A stretch of DNA of 64,000 nucleotides from Kordia zhangzhouensis. GTDB lineage: Bacteria > Bacteroidota > Bacteroidia > Flavobacteriales > Flavobacteriaceae. A model generated the notes under the pieces. The model had not been told where the DNA came from, searched no databases, and was given only the letters and a program-made list of their open reading frames with translations. Positions 9,901 through 18,452 of this stretch are shown here, piece by piece. Made by a program: the position numbers and the translations under genes. The number at the start of each line of letters is the position of its first letter. Position 1 is the first letter of the stretch. The DNA lies in NCBI RefSeq assembly GCF_001005305.1, contig NZ_LBMH01000006.1, forward strand, positions 279,166 to 343,165, in the 5' to 3' direction.

Positions 9901-10436
9901 ATAAACCCAGTAAAACCTCCTTGCGTGTCACTTATTTTGGTATGAGAATTTACTGTTCCATCACTATTTAAACTTAAAATCCAAACAGCACCATGCCAAA
10001 AGCCACCGTCACCATCATAGTCTGCGCCTACTGCCAACTCGATTAAGCCATCATTATTAAGATCTCCCAAATAAGCAACTGCACCTCCAAATCTATCATT
10101 TGGATCTAAGCTGCCTGTGAAATTCCCACTCGTATTACTAATTTTTGTATGAGAAATTACTTGATTGCTAGCATCTAAAAATAAAATCCAAACAGCTCCT
10201 TTATCAGTCCCGCCATCATCATCTGTATACGCTCCCACTGCTACGTCATTAATACCATCACCATTAAGATCGCCTATGTTATCTATCGAAATTGCAAAAT
10301 TATCATTTGCATCAAGGTTTCCTGAAAAACCACCATACAACTCATTGATTTTCTGGAAACTAGCAACTGAATAATTTTGAGCACAACTAAAGCATGTGAA
10401 GACAAAAAAAGAGAAGGCAACTAACCACTTTATCAT
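6990..10436 (-). CDS. Secreted FG-GAP repeat surface protein with T9SS type B (gliding-associated) C-terminal domain
   Basis: 1148 aa with a signal peptide (hydrophobic stretch ending SCAQ near residue 20). Residues of about 25-430 carry at least six integrin-alpha-like FG-GAP repeats with calcium-loop motifs of the form GDLNGDGINDVAVGAY (variants DLNNDGLIELAVGA, DIDNDGKIEIVVGA). Residues of about 440-1050 are tandem 85-90-residue beta-sandwich modules starting (D/N)PSxCxxxDGEI; three are nearly identical. The last 85 residues (FFTPNNDGYNDGW ... YRGKALPSSDYWILI) are the CHU_C/gliding-motility-associated domain that directs T9SS export. It is therefore probably a surface or secreted adhesin-like protein. 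Cysteine pairs recur in each module. The sorting class is clear; the ligand is unknown. Confidence 0.9.
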   Translation of the reverse strand: MIKWLVAFSFFVFTCFSCAQNYSVASFQKINELYGGFSGNLDANDNFAISIDNIGDLNGDGINDVAVGAYTDDDGGTDKGAVWILFLDASNQVISHTKISNTSGNFTGSLDPNDRFGGAVAYLGDLNNDGLIELAVGADYDGDGGFWHGAVWILSLNSDGTVNSHTKISDTQGGFTGFINGDAIFGTDIENIGDLNGDGIQDLAVGSRRDADGGSRRGAVWILFMNADFTVNNYQKISDTQGNFFAPLAFEDYFGGSVANVGDLDQDGVTDIVVGAYRDDDQNTNSGSFYVLFLNSNGTVKNYQKVSNLSGGFNGTISTDALFGESIDGVVDIDNDGKIEIVVGALRQQNPTTLLQTGAFFLIELNADGTVSEERMYTFGENCFSGNLNSGDFFGGAVTVLNDAGTIRFAVGAYKDSENGNDKGAVWILELGELSFTIEATQNPTSCSTNDGEIALGNLSPNTTYNIAYELNGTMMTQTVTSNVSGEASIVGLSVGNYTNIVVGDNTIGCSENLGAVSLSGNLNANYVTQDPSMCGAADASILISNLGANITYQITYQLDGVQEVLNATSDASGEILISNLTGGVYASVEVTNTNLNCMDALGDIFIDQPAFVLTFTETDISSCNASNGTILISGLVPNQAYVVDYSYQSNLVQNTYNADANGEILLTNLSEGLYESIMVVDTVSPCTDGIGMLEIEGVSLVLTANTTDPSGCGINDGEITLQGASANENYTISYNLNGTTETITVSSDASGVITINNLGAGTYTSIVVEEIATNCITTVNDQVLQSTDITFTTSVTDPSGCGINDGEIILQGASVNETYTVSYNLNGTTDTITVSSDASGVITINNLGAGTYTSIVVEEIATNCITTVNDQVLQSTDITFTTSVTDPSGCGINDGEIILQGGSANENYVVSYNLNGTTETLTISSDASGVIMINNLGAGTYTSIVVEEISTNCITTVNDQVLQSTNLTLIPNITHPSECEVNDGTIAFQGATANATYTVSYELNGITNTVSTVANTQGAIVLENLPFGEYLNIVVEENLTGCADMFASLQLTCEDETEQCFRVRKFFTPNNDGYNDGWYLEDVQGCNYIVHIFNRYGKLIKTLTPRFPAWDGTYRGKALPSSDYWILINYTRNDQAQTYITNITLRR
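7556..8322. repeat. Near-identical 267-bp tandem coding repeats
   Basis: Three consecutive copies of an 89-codon module within the FG-GAP surface gene. Copies at 7756-7913 and 8023-8180 match perfectly over 158 bp; the period is 267 bp. The flanking modules of the same protein are much more divergent. Confidence 0.9.
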
Positions 10437-10445
10437 GTGAAAAAA

Positions 10446-10478
10446 TTGTTTAGAAGAGTTTTGATATCACTATATTTG
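10446..10478 (+). promoter_or_regulatory. Candidate Bacteroidota housekeeping promoter for the FkbM methyltransferase gene
   Basis: Perfect -7 box TATATTTG at 10471-10478 (consensus TAnnTTTG) with TTG at 10446-10448, 22 nt upstream. The ATG is 17 bp after the box, giving a very short leader. Confidence 0.55.
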
Positions 10479-10494
10479 CAATATACATAAAATT

Positions 10495-11394
10495 ATGAAT
10501 CTACTGTATACAATTATCTATCAACCTGCAATTAACAAGGCGCTTCGAAACCTAAGTTTTCTCTTCAAAAAAATCCTACCTTCAAAATTTCAGATCCATC
10601 CTTCAGGAAAACTGACCATTGCTGTTGATAAAGACCATGATCCTTTTATTTTACAAACCAATCAAACCAGTTATATCAGCAAAGAGCTTTTTTGGGATGG
10701 CGCATCCAATTTTGAATATACGCCAGTGTTTATTGATCTGATAAAGAAAGCCTCTGTTTTTTTTGATATTGGAGCCAATATAGGGTACTATTCTATTTTG
10801 GGATGTAATGTAAATTCACAATTGACCACGTACGCTTTTGAACCTGCTTTAGGTGCTCGCACATATTTAACCGAAAACGTAAAGATCAATAAGCTAGATC
10901 ATCAAATTTTTGTGGAAGCTTATGCGTTGATGGACAGTCCAGGTGAGATCGATTTTTTTGAGATCCGAAATAAAAAATACCCTGCTATCTATAATTTATC
11001 CGGAGAACATAATATTGGTACGAAAACGTATAAATTGGCTACTAAAATTCGAGTGCAAGCCACTACACTTGATGCATATGTTGCAGATCGTACGATTGAA
11101 ACCTTAGACCTCATTAAGCTGGATACAGAAGGTGCTGAATGTTATATTTTAAAAGGCGCCAGCAAGACCATTGAACATTATCAACCTATTATCATATGTG
11201 AATTATTGTTCAACAGAATTGAGAGAGAACTTGAAGAACTCATGAGCAAACACGAGTATACATTTTATGCACATACTGAGAAAGGTTTACAACTAATGAA
11301 TACTTTGGTAAGAGAAGTAGACAATCAGGTGCGAAATGTATTTTTTGTTCCAAAAGACAAACAAAACCTCGTGGACAAATGGATTATACGTTAA
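10495..11394 (+). CDS. FkbM family methyltransferase
   Basis: A 299-aa SAM-dependent methyltransferase. Motif I is VFFDIGANIGYYSI (about residues 95-108), an acidic AFEPA follows, and the FkbM-type signature LDLIKLDTEGAE is near residue 205. FkbM enzymes O-methylate sugars or polyketides; in Bacteroidota they are common in glycan loci. The N-terminal 80 residues are an extra region preceding the catalytic fold. It is followed 35 bp later by a family 2 glycosyltransferase on the same strand, so a two-gene glycan-modification operon is likely, driven by the promoter at 10446-10478. It is divergent from the FG-GAP surface gene. Confidence 0.88.
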   Translation: MNLLYTIIYQPAINKALRNLSFLFKKILPSKFQIHPSGKLTIAVDKDHDPFILQTNQTSYISKELFWDGASNFEYTPVFIDLIKKASVFFDIGANIGYYSILGCNVNSQLTTYAFEPALGARTYLTENVKINKLDHQIFVEAYALMDSPGEIDFFEIRNKKYPAIYNLSGEHNIGTKTYKLATKIRVQATTLDAYVADRTIETLDLIKLDTEGAECYILKGASKTIEHYQPIIICELLFNRIERELEELMSKHEYTFYAHTEKGLQLMNTLVREVDNQVRNVFFVPKDKQNLVDKWIIR

Positions 11395-11429
11395 GATTCA
11401 TTTTTTACCTTAAAAACTCAAAAAATTAG

Positions 11430-12287
11430 ATGCGTTATAGTGTTATCATTCCTGCACACAATGAAGCTGCGTTTATACAAATGACGCTACATTCTATTGT
11501 TTCGCAAACTTACTTACCTAAAAAAGTGGTTATAGTGAATGACAACTCATCTGATGATACAGAGAAAATTATTGATATTTTTACCCAACAACATCCTTAT
11601 ATCACTAAGGTTAACACAAATGCAAGCGATGCACATTTGCCAGGCAGTAAAGTAATCGATGCATTTTACAAAGGATTTGAAACACTTGATAAAAACTTTG
11701 ATATAATCGTAAAACTAGATGCCGATATCATTTTACCTAAAAATTATTTTGAGACAATTTGTAATCATTTCAAAAACGATCCAAAAATTGGTATCGCAGG
11801 TGGCTTAGCCTTTGTTGAGCAGCAAGGAAAATGGGTTTATGAAACTGTTGCTGATAAAAATCACGTTAGAGGACCATTTAAAGCGTATCGAAAAGCTTGT
11901 TTTGATGAAATTGGAGGCTTACAAAAATCGTTAGGATGGGACACTGCCGATGTTCTTTTGGCACGCTTTTACGGTTGGAAAATTTATGTAGATCAAAGTT
12001 TACATGTACAACACTTAAAACCTACTGGAAACGCTTATAAGCAAAAAGTACATCAGGATCACGGAGCTGTTTTTTACAAACTAGGGTATGATTTTTGGAT
12101 TGCATTGATTTCTTCTGCAAAGATTGCTTTACAAAAGAGAAATGTTTCCATATTTATAGCTTATATGAAAGGTTTCTTGAAAGCAAGAAAAGCCAAAATT
12201 CCCAAAATGGTAACTAACAAACAAGCCTCTTTCATCCGGTCTTATAGACGTGCACAGATGTTAAAAAAATTGAAGGCTATTTTTTAA
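11430..12287 (+). CDS. Glycosyltransferase family 2
   Basis: A 285-aa GT-A fold enzyme. Nucleotide-binding motifs are visible: IIPAHNEA at the N terminus, VNDNSSDDT and the metal-binding DxD as KLDADI near residue 93, followed by an acceptor-side GLAFVEQQG and a GWDTADVLL segment. It lacks long membrane segments, so it is soluble or peripheral. It probably extends a surface glycan with the adjacent FkbM methyltransferase. The donor sugar is unknown. Confidence 0.88.
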   Translation: MRYSVIIPAHNEAAFIQMTLHSIVSQTYLPKKVVIVNDNSSDDTEKIIDIFTQQHPYITKVNTNASDAHLPGSKVIDAFYKGFETLDKNFDIIVKLDADIILPKNYFETICNHFKNDPKIGIAGGLAFVEQQGKWVYETVADKNHVRGPFKAYRKACFDEIGGLQKSLGWDTADVLLARFYGWKIYVDQSLHVQHLKPTGNAYKQKVHQDHGAVFYKLGYDFWIALISSAKIALQKRNVSIFIAYMKGFLKARKAKIPKMVTNKQASFIRSYRRAQMLKKLKAIF

Positions 12288-12398
12288 AAGTAAGTTAAGA
12301 ATGTATTGTTATTTTTAAAAAAATTACAATCTTTCAAAAATTAACCGTAATTTGCTGTCATCGTTCTCTTTCAAATAACCCTAACATATAAATAGTTC

Positions 12399-13139
12399 AT
12401 GGCAAATGCTATCATCATTGAAGATGAAAAATCTTCTATGGAATATCTCGTTTCTATTCTAAAAAGAAATCACAAAAATATTAATATTCTAGGCTGGGCT
12501 ACCAATGTTCAAGAAGCTATATCATTTATTGAAGAAAACGACCCAGATATTGTTTTTTTAGATATTCAGTTGAATGATGGCAATGGTTTTGAAGTATTAG
12601 ACCTATTAAAAATACAAATGACTTTTGAGGTTATTTTTACAACAGGTTTTTTAGATTATAAAGAAAAAGCGATGGACTATTTTGCTTTTTATTATCTGAA
12701 TAAACCTATACAAGAAACGGAGCTCAAAAAAGTACTTGATATGTATCAACTAAAGATAAGTGCTTTCAATGTCAAGAAATACAACGCTTTCAAAGAACAA
12801 ATCGAACAAAAAAACAAACGGATTACCATTTATGAAAAAGGACAATATATTTCTGTTCGATTAAGTGACGTAATTTATATTGAAGCTTTTGGAAACTACA
12901 CTACTGTTTATACTGTGAATAACAAACAATCTGTAATTTCCAAAAACTTAAAAAAAGTAGAAGACATGATTGAAGCAGATAATTTTTATCGAGTGCATCG
13001 TTCTTTTTTAATCAATACAAAATATATTGAAAAATTCTCCAAAGGAGGAAACATCATCATGTCCAATCAAAAAGAAATTCCTATCTCTATTCGTAATCGA
13101 AAAAAAGTGTTAGAAATTTTAATGCTTCAAAACAAGTAA
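12399..13139 (+). CDS. LytTR-family response regulator (orphan)
   Basis: 246 aa. An N-terminal receiver domain carries the acidic pocket EDE near residue 10 and phospho-acceptor Asp55 in FLDIQLNDG; the conserved Lys (NKP) is near residue 105. A LytTR DNA-binding domain follows (about residues 145-240; YIEAFGNYTTVY and FYRVHRSFLIN). The partner would normally be a membrane histidine kinase of the LytS/YehU type, but none is adjacent: the next gene downstream is a convergent phosphatase only 5 bp away. A second, complete LytTR/kinase pair lies at 57.1-59.8 kb. Targets are unknown. Confidence 0.92.
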   Translation: MANAIIIEDEKSSMEYLVSILKRNHKNINILGWATNVQEAISFIEENDPDIVFLDIQLNDGNGFEVLDLLKIQMTFEVIFTTGFLDYKEKAMDYFAFYYLNKPIQETELKKVLDMYQLKISAFNVKKYNAFKEQIEQKNKRITIYEKGQYISVRLSDVIYIEAFGNYTTVYTVNNKQSVISKNLKKVEDMIEADNFYRVHRSFLINTKYIEKFSKGGNIIMSNQKEIPISIRNRKKVLEILMLQNK

Positions 13140-13144
13140 TCCCT

Positions 13145-14836
13145 TTATTTTTTCAACACATAATGAATAGGATTTCCTGTAGCTGCATTTGGCAATGATA
13201 TTTCCAAAAGAGCCGAAATTGTAGGAGCAATATCTGTGATTTCAGTACGTTGCCAAGTTGCTCCTTGTCGAATTCCATTTCCATAAAATAATAATGGCAC
13301 ATGTGTATCATAATTAAATCCTGAGCCATGGGTTGAACCTGTTCGTGAATATGAAATCGTAGCAACATCTAACACAAAGCATACATCCCCTGATCGTTTT
13401 TGATGAAATCCTTTTTGCAATGCGCTTGCAATTCCATAATTAAATTCACTTGTTGTTAAACTGTGACGCGTATATACTTTAGCTATTTGTTTATAGGCTA
13501 ATAATTCCTTTTGCAGAGCGTTTTCTATCTCTTCAGCATTACGTCCTAATCGTTTAATTTCGTCATGATTAAAGAAAATCTGACCATTGGAAATGTTAGT
13601 AATTATATTTTCACTTCCATAATTGGTTTGCAGGAATGCCTGTAAATGTTTTTTCAATAATCCTCCATCAAAATATCCCGAAGGAATTTTTTGATCTTGC
13701 AAATAGGATGGCACATGAACAGCCGCATGATCTGCAGTTAAGAAAACTGTATAGTTTCCTTTTCCAACTTCTTCATCTAATGCAATCAATAACCGTTCAA
13801 TATCCTTATCTAAGCGAATATAGGTATCTTCTATTTCTTTCGAATTAACCCCAAATTTATGTCCTACATAATCTGTACTAGAGTAGCTTACTGCTAAAAA
13901 ATCAGGGTATTCATCAGCTCCCAATTGCTCTCCTTTTATGGCAGCTATAGCAAAATCTGTAGTAAGATTGTTTCCATACGCTGTTCCTTTTAAAATATCA
14001 AACCCACCATTTTGATCTTTCAAAGCATTTAAATCATAAGGAAAGCTCGTGTCGTTTTTTCCCCTGAATGTTCCTTCATAAGAGTTTTCATCTGCATCAC
14101 TTTCTGTATAATTGGCAATATCATACAAAGTATTCCATGGTTTCATATATTTTTCAGCTTCATCAGAGGCATTGAAATCTTGTACCCAACCTGGAAGATT
14201 ATCTCGATAATACGAACTTGTAATCCAATATCCCTTATCTTTTCCATAAAACCAGTATGCACCATTAGCAGCGTGTCCTGCAGGCAAGATAGCTCCACGA
14301 TCTTTAATGGCTATACCAATAACCTTTCCTCGTTGTTGTGTATCTAAGCGTAATTGATCGGTTACAGAAGTTGTTTGCATACGATGCGGAGACATTTTTC
14401 CTTCATACTTATCTTCAACTCCTATAGATTTTTGATTGGAGTCAGAAGCACAATACACATCTTCTTTTGTAAATTTATCATACCAATTGTTTGCTATTAT
14501 TCCATGATTAGCAGGCGTTGTTCCTGTGTAAACGGAAGCATGTCCAGGCCCTGTATAGGTTGGGATATAGTTGTAATGGTTATTTTTACAATTAAATCCT
14601 TCAGAAATCATCCGCTTAAATCCACCTTCTCCATATTTACGTTCAAAACGGGTTAAGTAATCATATCGCATCTGGTCTACCACAATACCTACTACCAATT
14701 TTACTTTTGAGGAAGATGAAGTGCGTGTGTTTGTTTGAGTCTGAACAACTTTATGTTCCGTTTTCGTTTTTTGCTTTACTGAAATACACTGCACAAAAAA
14801 GACAGACAAAATACCTAAAGTAATTACTTTCTTCAT
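13145..14836 (-). CDS. Alkaline phosphatase family protein (PafA-like)
   Basis: 563 aa with an N-terminal hydrophobic export segment. It matches the PafA branch of the alkaline phosphatase superfamily: metal site VVGIVVDQMRYDYL, the nucleophile region YIPTYTGPGH with the catalytic Thr, and metal-binding LTADHAAVH and STHGSG. PafA enzymes are periplasmic, calcium-independent phosphomonoesterases that Bacteroidota use to release phosphate. There is a Cys near residue 17 (FFVQC), but it is not a canonical lipobox, so lipoprotein status is uncertain. Monocistronic and convergent with the LytTR gene. Confidence 0.88.
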   Translation of the reverse strand: MKKVITLGILSVFFVQCISVKQKTKTEHKVVQTQTNTRTSSSSKVKLVVGIVVDQMRYDYLTRFERKYGEGGFKRMISEGFNCKNNHYNYIPTYTGPGHASVYTGTTPANHGIIANNWYDKFTKEDVYCASDSNQKSIGVEDKYEGKMSPHRMQTTSVTDQLRLDTQQRGKVIGIAIKDRGAILPAGHAANGAYWFYGKDKGYWITSSYYRDNLPGWVQDFNASDEAEKYMKPWNTLYDIANYTESDADENSYEGTFRGKNDTSFPYDLNALKDQNGGFDILKGTAYGNNLTTDFAIAAIKGEQLGADEYPDFLAVSYSSTDYVGHKFGVNSKEIEDTYIRLDKDIERLLIALDEEVGKGNYTVFLTADHAAVHVPSYLQDQKIPSGYFDGGLLKKHLQAFLQTNYGSENIITNISNGQIFFNHDEIKRLGRNAEEIENALQKELLAYKQIAKVYTRHSLTTSEFNYGIASALQKGFHQKRSGDVCFVLDVATISYSRTGSTHGSGFNYDTHVPLLFYGNGIRQGATWQRTEITDIAPTISALLEISLPNAATGNPIHYVLKK

Positions 14837-14980
14837 GGGAGATTTTAATTGATTTTAACTAAAAGAAGTTTTCCTTCTAAAATTTTTCAAAAATAATCGT
14901 TTTAAAATAAATAGCATTTAAGTAATCATTAATTCCATTAATTATTTTAATAGCTAATTCGAATAGTGTATTTTTAGCCC

Positions 14981-15718
14981 ATGATTTACCTAGAAAATAT
15001 AGGACGCTATTTTTTAATGTTAAAAGGCGTATTTAGCAAAATGACCAAATGGTCAATGCTAAGAAATCTTATTTTTAAAGAAATCGATGATTTAATCATT
15101 GGTTCTATGGGAATAGTTTGTTTTATTTCCTTTTTTGTTGGTGGAGTTGTTGCCATTCAAACAGCTTTAAACATCAACAATCCTTTAATTCCAAAATATT
15201 TGGTAGGATTTGCAACGCGACAATCCGTAATTTTGGAGTTTGCTCCTACATTCATTTCCATTATTATGGCAGGAAAAGTAGGTTCATTTATTACTTCTAG
15301 TATAGGTACCATGAGAGTTACCGAGCAAATTGACGCTTTGGAAGTAATGGGAGTTAATTCATTAAATTATCTTATTTTCCCTAAGATAATTGCCCTATCA
15401 TTATATCCTTTTGTCATTACTATCGCCATGTTTTTAGGAATTCTTGGTGGTTGGATGGCTTCTATATATGGAGGGTTTTCAACAAGTGCGGATTTTGTAC
15501 AAGGGTTACAAATTGATTTTATCCCTTTTCACGTTACCTATGCGTTTGTAAAAACATTTGTATTTTCGTTTATCCTAGCAACAATTCCATCATTTTATGG
15601 ATACTACATGAAAGGTGGTGCACTTGAAGTTGGAAAAGCAAGTACGACTGCATTTGTATGGACGAGTGTAGTTATAATTTTGATAAATTACCTCATCACA
15701 CAATTATTATTGACGTAA
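14981..15718 (+). CDS. MlaE-family ABC transporter permease
   Basis: 245 aa with five or so membrane segments and the MlaE core motifs (FFVGGVVAIQTAL, a GKVGSFITSSIGTMRVTEQ segment with the conserved E-Q-I-D-A-L following, and PFVITIAMFLGILGG). MlaE is the permease of the MCE transporter that moves phospholipids between inner and outer membrane. The stop overlaps the start of the ATPase gene by one base, so the pair is translationally coupled. The MCE-domain substrate-binding subunit (MlaD) is not in this window; in flavobacteria it is often encoded elsewhere. Confidence 0.9.
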   Translation: MIYLENIGRYFLMLKGVFSKMTKWSMLRNLIFKEIDDLIIGSMGIVCFISFFVGGVVAIQTALNINNPLIPKYLVGFATRQSVILEFAPTFISIIMAGKVGSFITSSIGTMRVTEQIDALEVMGVNSLNYLIFPKIIALSLYPFVITIAMFLGILGGWMASIYGGFSTSADFVQGLQIDFIPFHVTYAFVKTFVFSFILATIPSFYGYYMKGGALEVGKASTTAFVWTSVVIILINYLITQLLLT

Positions 15719-16488
15719 TGATCGAAGTAAAAAACATAAAAAAATCGTTTGACGGAGTAGAGATTCTCAAAGGAATTTCTACCACTTTTGAAAAAGGAAA
15801 AACTAATTTGGTAATTGGTCAAAGTGGTTCTGGAAAAACCGTTTTTTTAAAATCTTTACTAGGCCTTTTTACTCCTGAAGAAGGTTCTATTTTGTTTGAT
15901 GGAAAAGACTACAAAACCCTTTCTGATGAACAAAAAAGAGAATTGCGAACCGAAATGGGTATGGTTTTTCAAGGAAGTGCCTTGTTTGATTCGATGACAG
16001 TTTCTGAAAATGTTATGTTTCCTCTTCGAATGTTCTCAAATCAACCATTAAGTGAAATGCAAGACCGTGTTGATTTTGTATTGAAGCGTGTAAATTTGAT
16101 TGATGCGCACCACAAGTATCCGGCTGAAACTTCTGGTGGAATGCAAAAACGAGTAGCAATTGCACGCGCTATTGTGATGAATCCTAAGTATTTGTTTTGT
16201 GACGAACCAAACTCTGGACTAGATCCTCGAACTGCGATTGTTATTGATAATTTAATTCAAGAAATTACAGACGAATACAACATCACCACTGTAATTAATA
16301 CGCATGACATGAACTCTGTTATGGAAATTGGGGAAAAAATTGTCTTTTTAAAAGACGGTCATAAAGCGTGGGAAGGAACCAACAAAGAAATCTTCAAGAC
16401 AGATAACAAATCTGTCACTGACTTTGTATATTCTTCTGATTTGTTCAAAAAAGTACGCGAAGTGTATTTGAAAGAGTTGGAAGATTAA
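15718..16488 (+). CDS. ABC transporter ATP-binding protein, MlaF-like
   Basis: 256 aa with a complete ABC ATPase set: Walker A GQSGSGKT, Q-loop VFQGSALFDSM, signature SGGMQKR, Walker B FCDEPNSGLDP and switch His in NTHDM. MlaF energises the MlaE permease for lipid transport. I chose ATG 15718 (MIEVKNIKKSF), which overlaps the mlaE stop codon; a longer frame back to 15658 would run into the permease and gives no homologous sequence. It is followed by a hairpin shared with the convergent peptide gene. Confidence 0.92.
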   Translation: MIEVKNIKKSFDGVEILKGISTTFEKGKTNLVIGQSGSGKTVFLKSLLGLFTPEEGSILFDGKDYKTLSDEQKRELRTEMGMVFQGSALFDSMTVSENVMFPLRMFSNQPLSEMQDRVDFVLKRVNLIDAHHKYPAETSGGMQKRVAIARAIVMNPKYLFCDEPNSGLDPRTAIVIDNLIQEITDEYNITTVINTHDMNSVMEIGEKIVFLKDGHKAWEGTNKEIFKTDNKSVTDFVYSSDLFKKVREVYLKELED

Positions 16489-16511
16489 AAAAAGCGAACC
16501 AAAGTTCGCTT
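16487..16511 (-). terminator. Terminator shared by the MlaF gene and the small peptide gene
   Basis: 8-bp stem aagcgaac/gttcgctt (16492-16499 with 16504-16511). On the minus strand it is followed by a run of six T, so it best serves the GG-leader peptide gene. On the plus strand the T-run is poor. Confidence 0.7.
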
Positions 16512-16521
16512 ATAAAATTCA

Positions 16522-16752
16522 TTAACAAGTAGCGTTAGGACAACCTGAAAGGATTCCTGTTGGTTCTGGAGGACACGTCCATGAAACTGGAAGTGGTTCT
16601 TGTGGTATTGGATTGTGCGGCGCTGGTGCTGGCTTATCTTTACACCATAACAATGTCCATAAAATATAAGCTCCTCCTGAAACTTGCTGGCTGTCCAATT
16701 TAGAGATTGACTCCTTGTGTAAGACCAAACTTTTTACCTTCTTTTTTTTCAT
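16522..16752 (-). CDS. GG-leader peptide, candidate RiPP (class I lanthipeptide-type) precursor
   Basis: A 76-aa peptide. Residues 1-27 look like the leader found in many Bacteroidota natural-product precursors: basic start MKKKKVKSL, the pattern LxLxKxxISxL (LVLHKESISKL) and a GG at 26-27. The presumed core (28-76) is Trp- and Pro-rich with four Cys and five Ser/Thr; its last 15 residues hold two of the Cys. No LanB/LanC, radical SAM enzyme, protease or exporter gene is near, so the modifying machinery, if any, acts in trans. It sits between the MlaF gene and the DUF389 gene, with its own terminator. The gene is probably real; the maturation route is an inference. Confidence 0.7.
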   Translation of the reverse strand: MKKKKVKSLVLHKESISKLDSQQVSGGAYILWTLLWCKDKPAPAPHNPIPQEPLPVSWTCPPEPTGILSGCPNATC

Positions 16753-16911
16753 AATTTCTATTGTTTTGTTTCGTTTCTCAAAGATCTGACCATCTTAAAA
16801 AATACTCAACGATAAAAACACTAATTATGAATAGGGAAAAACACCAAATTAACTATTGAGATGAAAACCTTTTATCAGAAGGTTAGTTCGTGGGGTTACT
16901 TTCTGTAAAAC

Positions 16912-16939
16912 AAAAAAGCGAACCGAAGCTCGCTTTTTT
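16912..16939 (-). terminator. Terminator after the DUF389 gene
   Basis: 10-bp stem (16912-16921 with 16930-16939), 8-nt loop. The A-run on the plus strand gives a T-run in the direction of the minus-strand DUF389 gene, whose stop is 24 bp away. Confidence 0.8.
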
Positions 16940-16962
16940 AAGTATAAGATTTTTTCTAATTT

Positions 16963-18447
16963 TTACTTTATGCGTTCAATGATTAATGTATCTAACGTTA
17001 ATTCATCTCTTAACCATTGTTTAAGTTCCTGCTCACGCACTGTTTTTACACTGTCAGACAATTGCGCATTCCATTTAACAGCTGCCACAGGAATTGTATC
17101 TACTTTGATAAAATCAGTTGAGTTTAACATTTTCGCAAAACCAAACTGACGCAAATCTGCATATCGGATTTTGGCATCTTTAGCAACTTTACTAAACTTC
17201 ACATAGCTATCATTTTCTACAGAAGCTCTTGATTCTAACTGTGAATTTAAGTTTGAAATTTCTTGTTTAAGTTCTGCTATTTGTTTTTGCAAACCATCAA
17301 TAATATTTTTGCTTTCATCCAAATCTGAATAAGCCCTTTCTAACGATTCTGAAAGTTGATCAACACTTCGGGTTTTGTTTCCGCTTACAACCAATTCAAA
17401 ATCTTTTATGTATTCGTATTTTTCTAATGCTGCACGATAATCCGCTTCTAAAGCTGGAGGCACTTCGCCATTAAAGTGCAAGGATATTTTTTTCTTATCT
17501 ATATCCAAGTCTTTATCGCGCTTTTGCAACCAAACTTCAGTATTTTCAGCAATTGGTTTTATAAATAAGTTATAATCTCTTCGTATGTTAGATTCTTGTA
17601 ATACATTCCAAAAAGTCCAAATTGCTGGAATCATCACCGCCAACGCAATGACTGATGCTAACTGAGAAATACGCTTCCGTTTTTGGGAGTTTGCATATTT
17701 TAGCATCGGGAATCGAAGCAACTTCAATACCAAAAAAGTCGCTAATGCAATAAAAATGGTGTTGATTGTAAATAAATACATCGCTCCACCCGCATATCCT
17801 AATCCTTGTGATCCTCCTTTTGCCAATCCGTAACCAACTGTACATAATGGTGGCATTAAAGCTGTTGCAATTGCCACCCCAAAAATTACCGAAGCAATGG
17901 TTCCTTTTTTAGTACGAGCAATAATTAATGCTAATCCACCAAAGAAGGCTATTAATACATCTCGAATATCAGGTTGTGTTCTCGCTAATAACTCTGATGA
18001 ATCTTCCTGTAACGGAAAGAATTTAAAAAATAAGAATGCTGTTAACACGCTTAAAAAAACCATGACACCAAAGTTGACTAATGATTTTCGCAGTGTATAT
18101 ATATCATTAATCGCTATAGACATTCCCATTCCCAAAATTGGTCCCATAAGTGGAGAAATTAACATGGCTCCAATTACTACAGCAGGTGAGTTAGCATTCA
18201 ACCCAATAGATGCTATAAATATGGAACAAACTAAAATCCAAGCGGTAGCTCCTTTAAACGGAATGTCTTTTTTAACATCTTCGATTGTTTGATCTTTATC
18301 TACATCATCTCGAATATCTAAGAGTTTATATATAAAACTTTTTAATCCTTCCCACAACCCTTTTGGGTCATCATTTGCAGGCGTTGTTTGTGTATTCTCT
18401 TTTGGTTTGTCTTCAGAGAAATTGAATTTGCTTTCTTCTGTACTCAT
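16963..18447 (-). CDS. DUF389 domain membrane protein
   Basis: 494 aa. The middle region holds about six membrane segments with the DUF389 hallmark residues (NSPAVVIGAMLISPLMGPI and ATALMPPLCTVGYGL). The N-terminal 70 residues are polar and cytoplasmic-looking. After the last membrane segment comes a roughly 190-residue tail with a predicted coiled coil (SNLNSQLESRASVEND region) that is longer than in minimal DUF389 proteins. The family has no established function. It ends 5 bp from the manC gene start in the same direction, so the two may be co-transcribed, with manC first. Confidence 0.85.
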   Translation of the reverse strand: MSTEESKFNFSEDKPKENTQTTPANDDPKGLWEGLKSFIYKLLDIRDDVDKDQTIEDVKKDIPFKGATAWILVCSIFIASIGLNANSPAVVIGAMLISPLMGPILGMGMSIAINDIYTLRKSLVNFGVMVFLSVLTAFLFFKFFPLQEDSSELLARTQPDIRDVLIAFFGGLALIIARTKKGTIASVIFGVAIATALMPPLCTVGYGLAKGGSQGLGYAGGAMYLFTINTIFIALATFLVLKLLRFPMLKYANSQKRKRISQLASVIALAVMIPAIWTFWNVLQESNIRRDYNLFIKPIAENTEVWLQKRDKDLDIDKKKISLHFNGEVPPALEADYRAALEKYEYIKDFELVVSGNKTRSVDQLSESLERAYSDLDESKNIIDGLQKQIAELKQEISNLNSQLESRASVENDSYVKFSKVAKDAKIRYADLRQFGFAKMLNSTDFIKVDTIPVAAVKWNAQLSDSVKTVREQELKQWLRDELTLDTLIIERIK

Positions 18448-18452
18448 AAATT

